DNA of 8,580 bases from UBA11865 sp035686605 (GTDB lineage Bacteria > Chloroflexota > Anaerolineae > Promineifilales > Promineifilaceae), in the NCBI GenBank assembly GCA_035686605.1, contig DASRZI010000093.1, positions 1 through 8,580 of the forward strand, read 5' to 3'. Positions within the stretch are counted from its first letter, which is position 1, and the number at the start of each line of letters is the position of its first letter. The notes beneath the pieces are model-generated. The model saw only the letters and a list, made by a program, of their open reading frames with translations, was not told the DNA's origin and searched no databases. Below are positions 7,644-8,580 of the stretch, in pieces. Both the position numbers and the translations under genes were made by a program.

Positions 7644-7937
7644 ATGAATAATATCTTGTTTGCAATAGTGGGTGGTGGAATAATATCCATCGCAGGCTAT
7701 TTTATATTACGAACCTATCATTTCATTAGGGGCCATCCAAGCAACCTTCAGGACAAATATTCTTTGAGTCCTATTAGAATACTAATTCTCATTGGAACTA
7801 ATATCGCTTTGGTCTATATAGTATTTTTTCTGATTCCTCCAGTTGAGATTTCAACATCCACCAGATACGGTACCTTCGCTCGTTGGGCTGTTTTGTTCGC
7901 ATTCGAATTACTATTATTAGATGGACTGCAGTCGTAG
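7644..7937 (+). CDS. Small hypothetical membrane protein (doubtful)
   Basis: A 97-residue ORF not recognised as any family. Hydrophobic stretches at about 4-22 and 44-65 look like membrane helices, with a shorter one at 79-92 just before the stop. The linker 'RTYHFIRGHPSNLQDKYS' is positively charged. Base composition is clearly more AT-rich than the operon upstream, and ATG 7644 has no ribosome-binding site. It may be a small inner-membrane protein, a truncated remnant of a longer membrane protein (the third helix ends at the stop), or a chance ORF. The hydrophobic pattern on the + strand favours this frame over the opposite-strand ORF overlapping it (7814-8059). Confidence 0.4.
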   Translation: MNNILFAIVGGGIISIAGYFILRTYHFIRGHPSNLQDKYSLSPIRILILIGTNIALVYIVFFLIPPVEISTSTRYGTFARWAVLFAFELLLLDGLQS

Positions 7938-8276
7938 GTTATTAGCGTTCGCAATGACTCGCTATAAGTATTACCGGCACTAGCAATGAAATTCCAAATC
8001 CTTCTGCCTTTGGAACCAAAAACAAAGGGACTGTTTTTGTGGATGAGCACCGGCAACACCGACCGCAGGGGGATGACACATTTCGTCTATTTGGGTAGTA
8101 TGAACTTTCGCGTGTCGATATACTCTAAGGGGGTAATTACTCGGGGGTCACAGCTTCTCAGCTAAATGAAAAACGCAATACTGCTGTGCCGAGAGAATAC
8201 GTTTCCCCAGAGGTAGCAGGCGCTTAGCGTATATTAGCCCATAAATATTCATAATGACCATCTTTGGCTTGTGCAT
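7938..8276. other. Gene-free AT-richer stretch, possible mobile-element boundary
   Basis: No convincing gene, tRNA or rRNA is seen here. Short open frames exist on both strands (for example 42 codons on the minus strand, 8148-8276) but lack ribosome sites or family resemblance. Possible short pairings are CTGCT (8181-8185) with AGCAG (8215-8219), and ATACG (8197-8201) with CGTAT (8228-8232). These could belong to the 5' part of the structured RNA downstream. If an IscB/IsrB-type element lies to the right, its left end should fall in this interval, but no boundary could be placed. Confidence 0.5.
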
Positions 8277-8508
8277 TTTACGACGGCTACAACGATTCAC
8301 CTAGGTTGACCATACCACGCAACCCTAGCACCCGAACCGTCTCGATGCGGTCAGTCGTAAACCGACTTCGCAAGCGTGTAACCTCCCTTGATCGAGCGAG
8401 GTTACATTGTCCCAGGGGCTTCAGACCCCACCGTTACCTGTGATGTGTGACGTCATAAACTGTGGGACAGATCGGTAGTTAGAAATAAGAGAGGTTTTCA
8501 CCATCGGT
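8277..8508 (+). ncRNA. Structured RNA, candidate HEARO/omega-RNA (ends approximate)
   Basis: Seen in the sequence: GACGG (8282-8286) with CCGTC (8337-8341), enclosing CTAGGTTG (8301-8308) with CAACCCTAG (8320-8328, one bulge); CGGT (8348-8351) with ACCG (8361-8364); TGTAACCTC (8377-8385) with GAGGTTACA (8398-8406). Then TGTCCCA (8408-8414) pairs with TGGGACA (8463-8469), enclosing GGGG (8415-8418) with CCCC (8426-8429) and CGTTAC (8432-8437) with GTGACG (8447-8452, one G·U pair). From 8377 to 8469 most bases can lie in or close to helices, and the loop of the CGGT hairpin can pair with 8277-8284 as a pseudoknot. The region is non-coding and ends just before the ribosome site of the next ORF. 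Large structured RNAs directly 5' of iscB/isrB genes are the HEARO RNAs, now known as omega-RNAs that carry the guide at their 5' end. Structure is well supported; family membership is inference. The 5' end may reach 8180. Confidence 0.6.
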
Positions 8509-8520
8509 TACAATAGTTTT

Positions 8521-8525
8521 GGAGG
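8521..8525 (+). promoter_or_regulatory. Strong Shine-Dalgarno for the last gene
   Basis: GGAGG with an eight-base spacer to ATG 8534. It fixes the start of the truncated right-edge gene and is the best ribosome-binding site in the window. Confidence 0.8.
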
Positions 8526-8533
8526 ACAAAACG

Positions 8534-8580
8534 ATGGTCAAGAAAACCAAGAAAACAACAGCAACCAACACCGTTCGGAA
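8534..8580 (+). CDS. N-terminus of a Lys/Thr-rich protein, possibly IscB/IsrB-type (RRXRR domain), 3' truncated
   Basis: Only the first 15 codons are in the window: MVKKTKKTTATNTVR, then two bases of the next codon. The start is well supported by the GGAGG at 8521-8525. A short basic K/T-rich leader followed by 'VR' fits my recollection of RRXRR-domain proteins of the IscB/IsrB group, in which the leader precedes a 'VRVPV..' strand. IscB/IsrB are RNA-guided nucleases or nickases (ancestors of Cas9), encoded in IS200/IS605-like elements, that work with an RNA transcribed from just upstream of the gene. The folded RNA at 8277-8508 is in that position. Alternatives are any protein with a basic tail, such as a histone-like or ribosome-associated protein, whose own leader is structured. 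CDS start is fairly sure; function is tentative. Confidence 0.6.
   Translation, partial: MVKKTKKTTATNTVR

Larger units (their letters stand above)
8277..8580 (+). mobile_element. Possible left part of an IscB/IsrB (OMEGA) element
   Basis: Inferred from the pairing of the structured RNA (8277-8508) with the ORF beginning at 8534. In these IS200/IS605-derived elements the RNA lies at the left end and its guide comes from the flanking DNA. No target-site duplication is expected, and no terminal inverted repeats were looked for or found. The right end is outside the window and the left end is unplaced, so the element extent is not established. Confidence 0.35.

Noticed and set aside
7950..7990. 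Two copies of GCAATGA as part of a repeat family or CRISPR
   Set aside because: Only seven bases repeat, with no third copy or regular spacing.
7814..8059. 81-codon minus-strand ORF
   Set aside because: It overlaps the better hydrophobic ORF on the + strand, lacks a recognisable domain, and runs into a gene-free stretch.
8148..8276. 42-codon minus-strand ORF starting MHKPKMVIMN
   Set aside because: No ribosome site, no recognisable family, and it partly overlaps the region expected to form the 5' part of the structured RNA.
8448..8455. TGACGTCA palindrome as an operator
   Set aside because: It lies within the proposed RNA junction and partly in its helix; an 8-base palindrome alone does not support a DNA-binding site.
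8509..8514. TACAAT as a -10 box for the right-edge gene
   Set aside because: No -35 box at a proper distance; transcription more likely starts upstream and includes the structured RNA.

Overview
The window is bacterial DNA (SD-led ATG genes, tight operon packing, coding GC a little over half). Its gene families are a luciferase-like (LLM) oxidoreductase, a corrinoid-methyltransferase-like UroD protein, an ACMSD-like amidohydrolase and an NMT1-type ABC importer. Together with a probable IscB/IsrB-type locus, these fit an environmental Chloroflexota-like genome. That taxonomic guess is inference only; no marker gene is present.

Layout. (1) Positions 1-1398 hold the end of an ABC import operon: the C-terminal part of an NMT1/THI5-like substrate-binding protein, then its SsuB/TauB-type ATPase. 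No permease is seen, so it probably lies upstream. A 10-12 bp stem-loop at 1405-1433 closes this unit. (2) Positions 1541-7576 hold six same-strand genes: NAD-dependent epimerase/dehydratase, Gfo/Idh/MocA dehydrogenase, LLM-class oxidoreductase, UroD-family methyltransferase-like protein, DTE-like sugar epimerase/isomerase and ACMSD-like amidohydrolase. Spacing is short, and two junctions have the ATGA overlap or nearly so. They read as one catabolic operon. The catalytic residues visible in the last two match characterised relatives at a constant offset, so these enzymes look intact. The substrate is unknown; a keto-sugar, sugar-acid or methylated (possibly aromatic) acid is plausible, perhaps imported by the upstream transporter. 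(3) Positions 7577-8276 are more AT-rich and gene-poor, with one doubtful small membrane-protein ORF (7644-7937). (4) Positions 8277-8533 are non-coding but densely foldable, with at least six helices. They sit directly before a strong Shine-Dalgarno and the first 15 codons of a Lys/Thr-rich protein (8534 onward) that runs off the window.

The most interesting part is the right edge. A long structured RNA ending just before an ORF that starts with a K/T-rich leader and then a '-TVR' resembles the HEARO/omega-RNA plus RRXRR-domain (IscB/IsrB) arrangement of OMEGA RNA-guided systems. The RNA structure is seen in the sequence. The family assignment is inference from architecture and from memory of the family, because only 15 residues of the protein are present.
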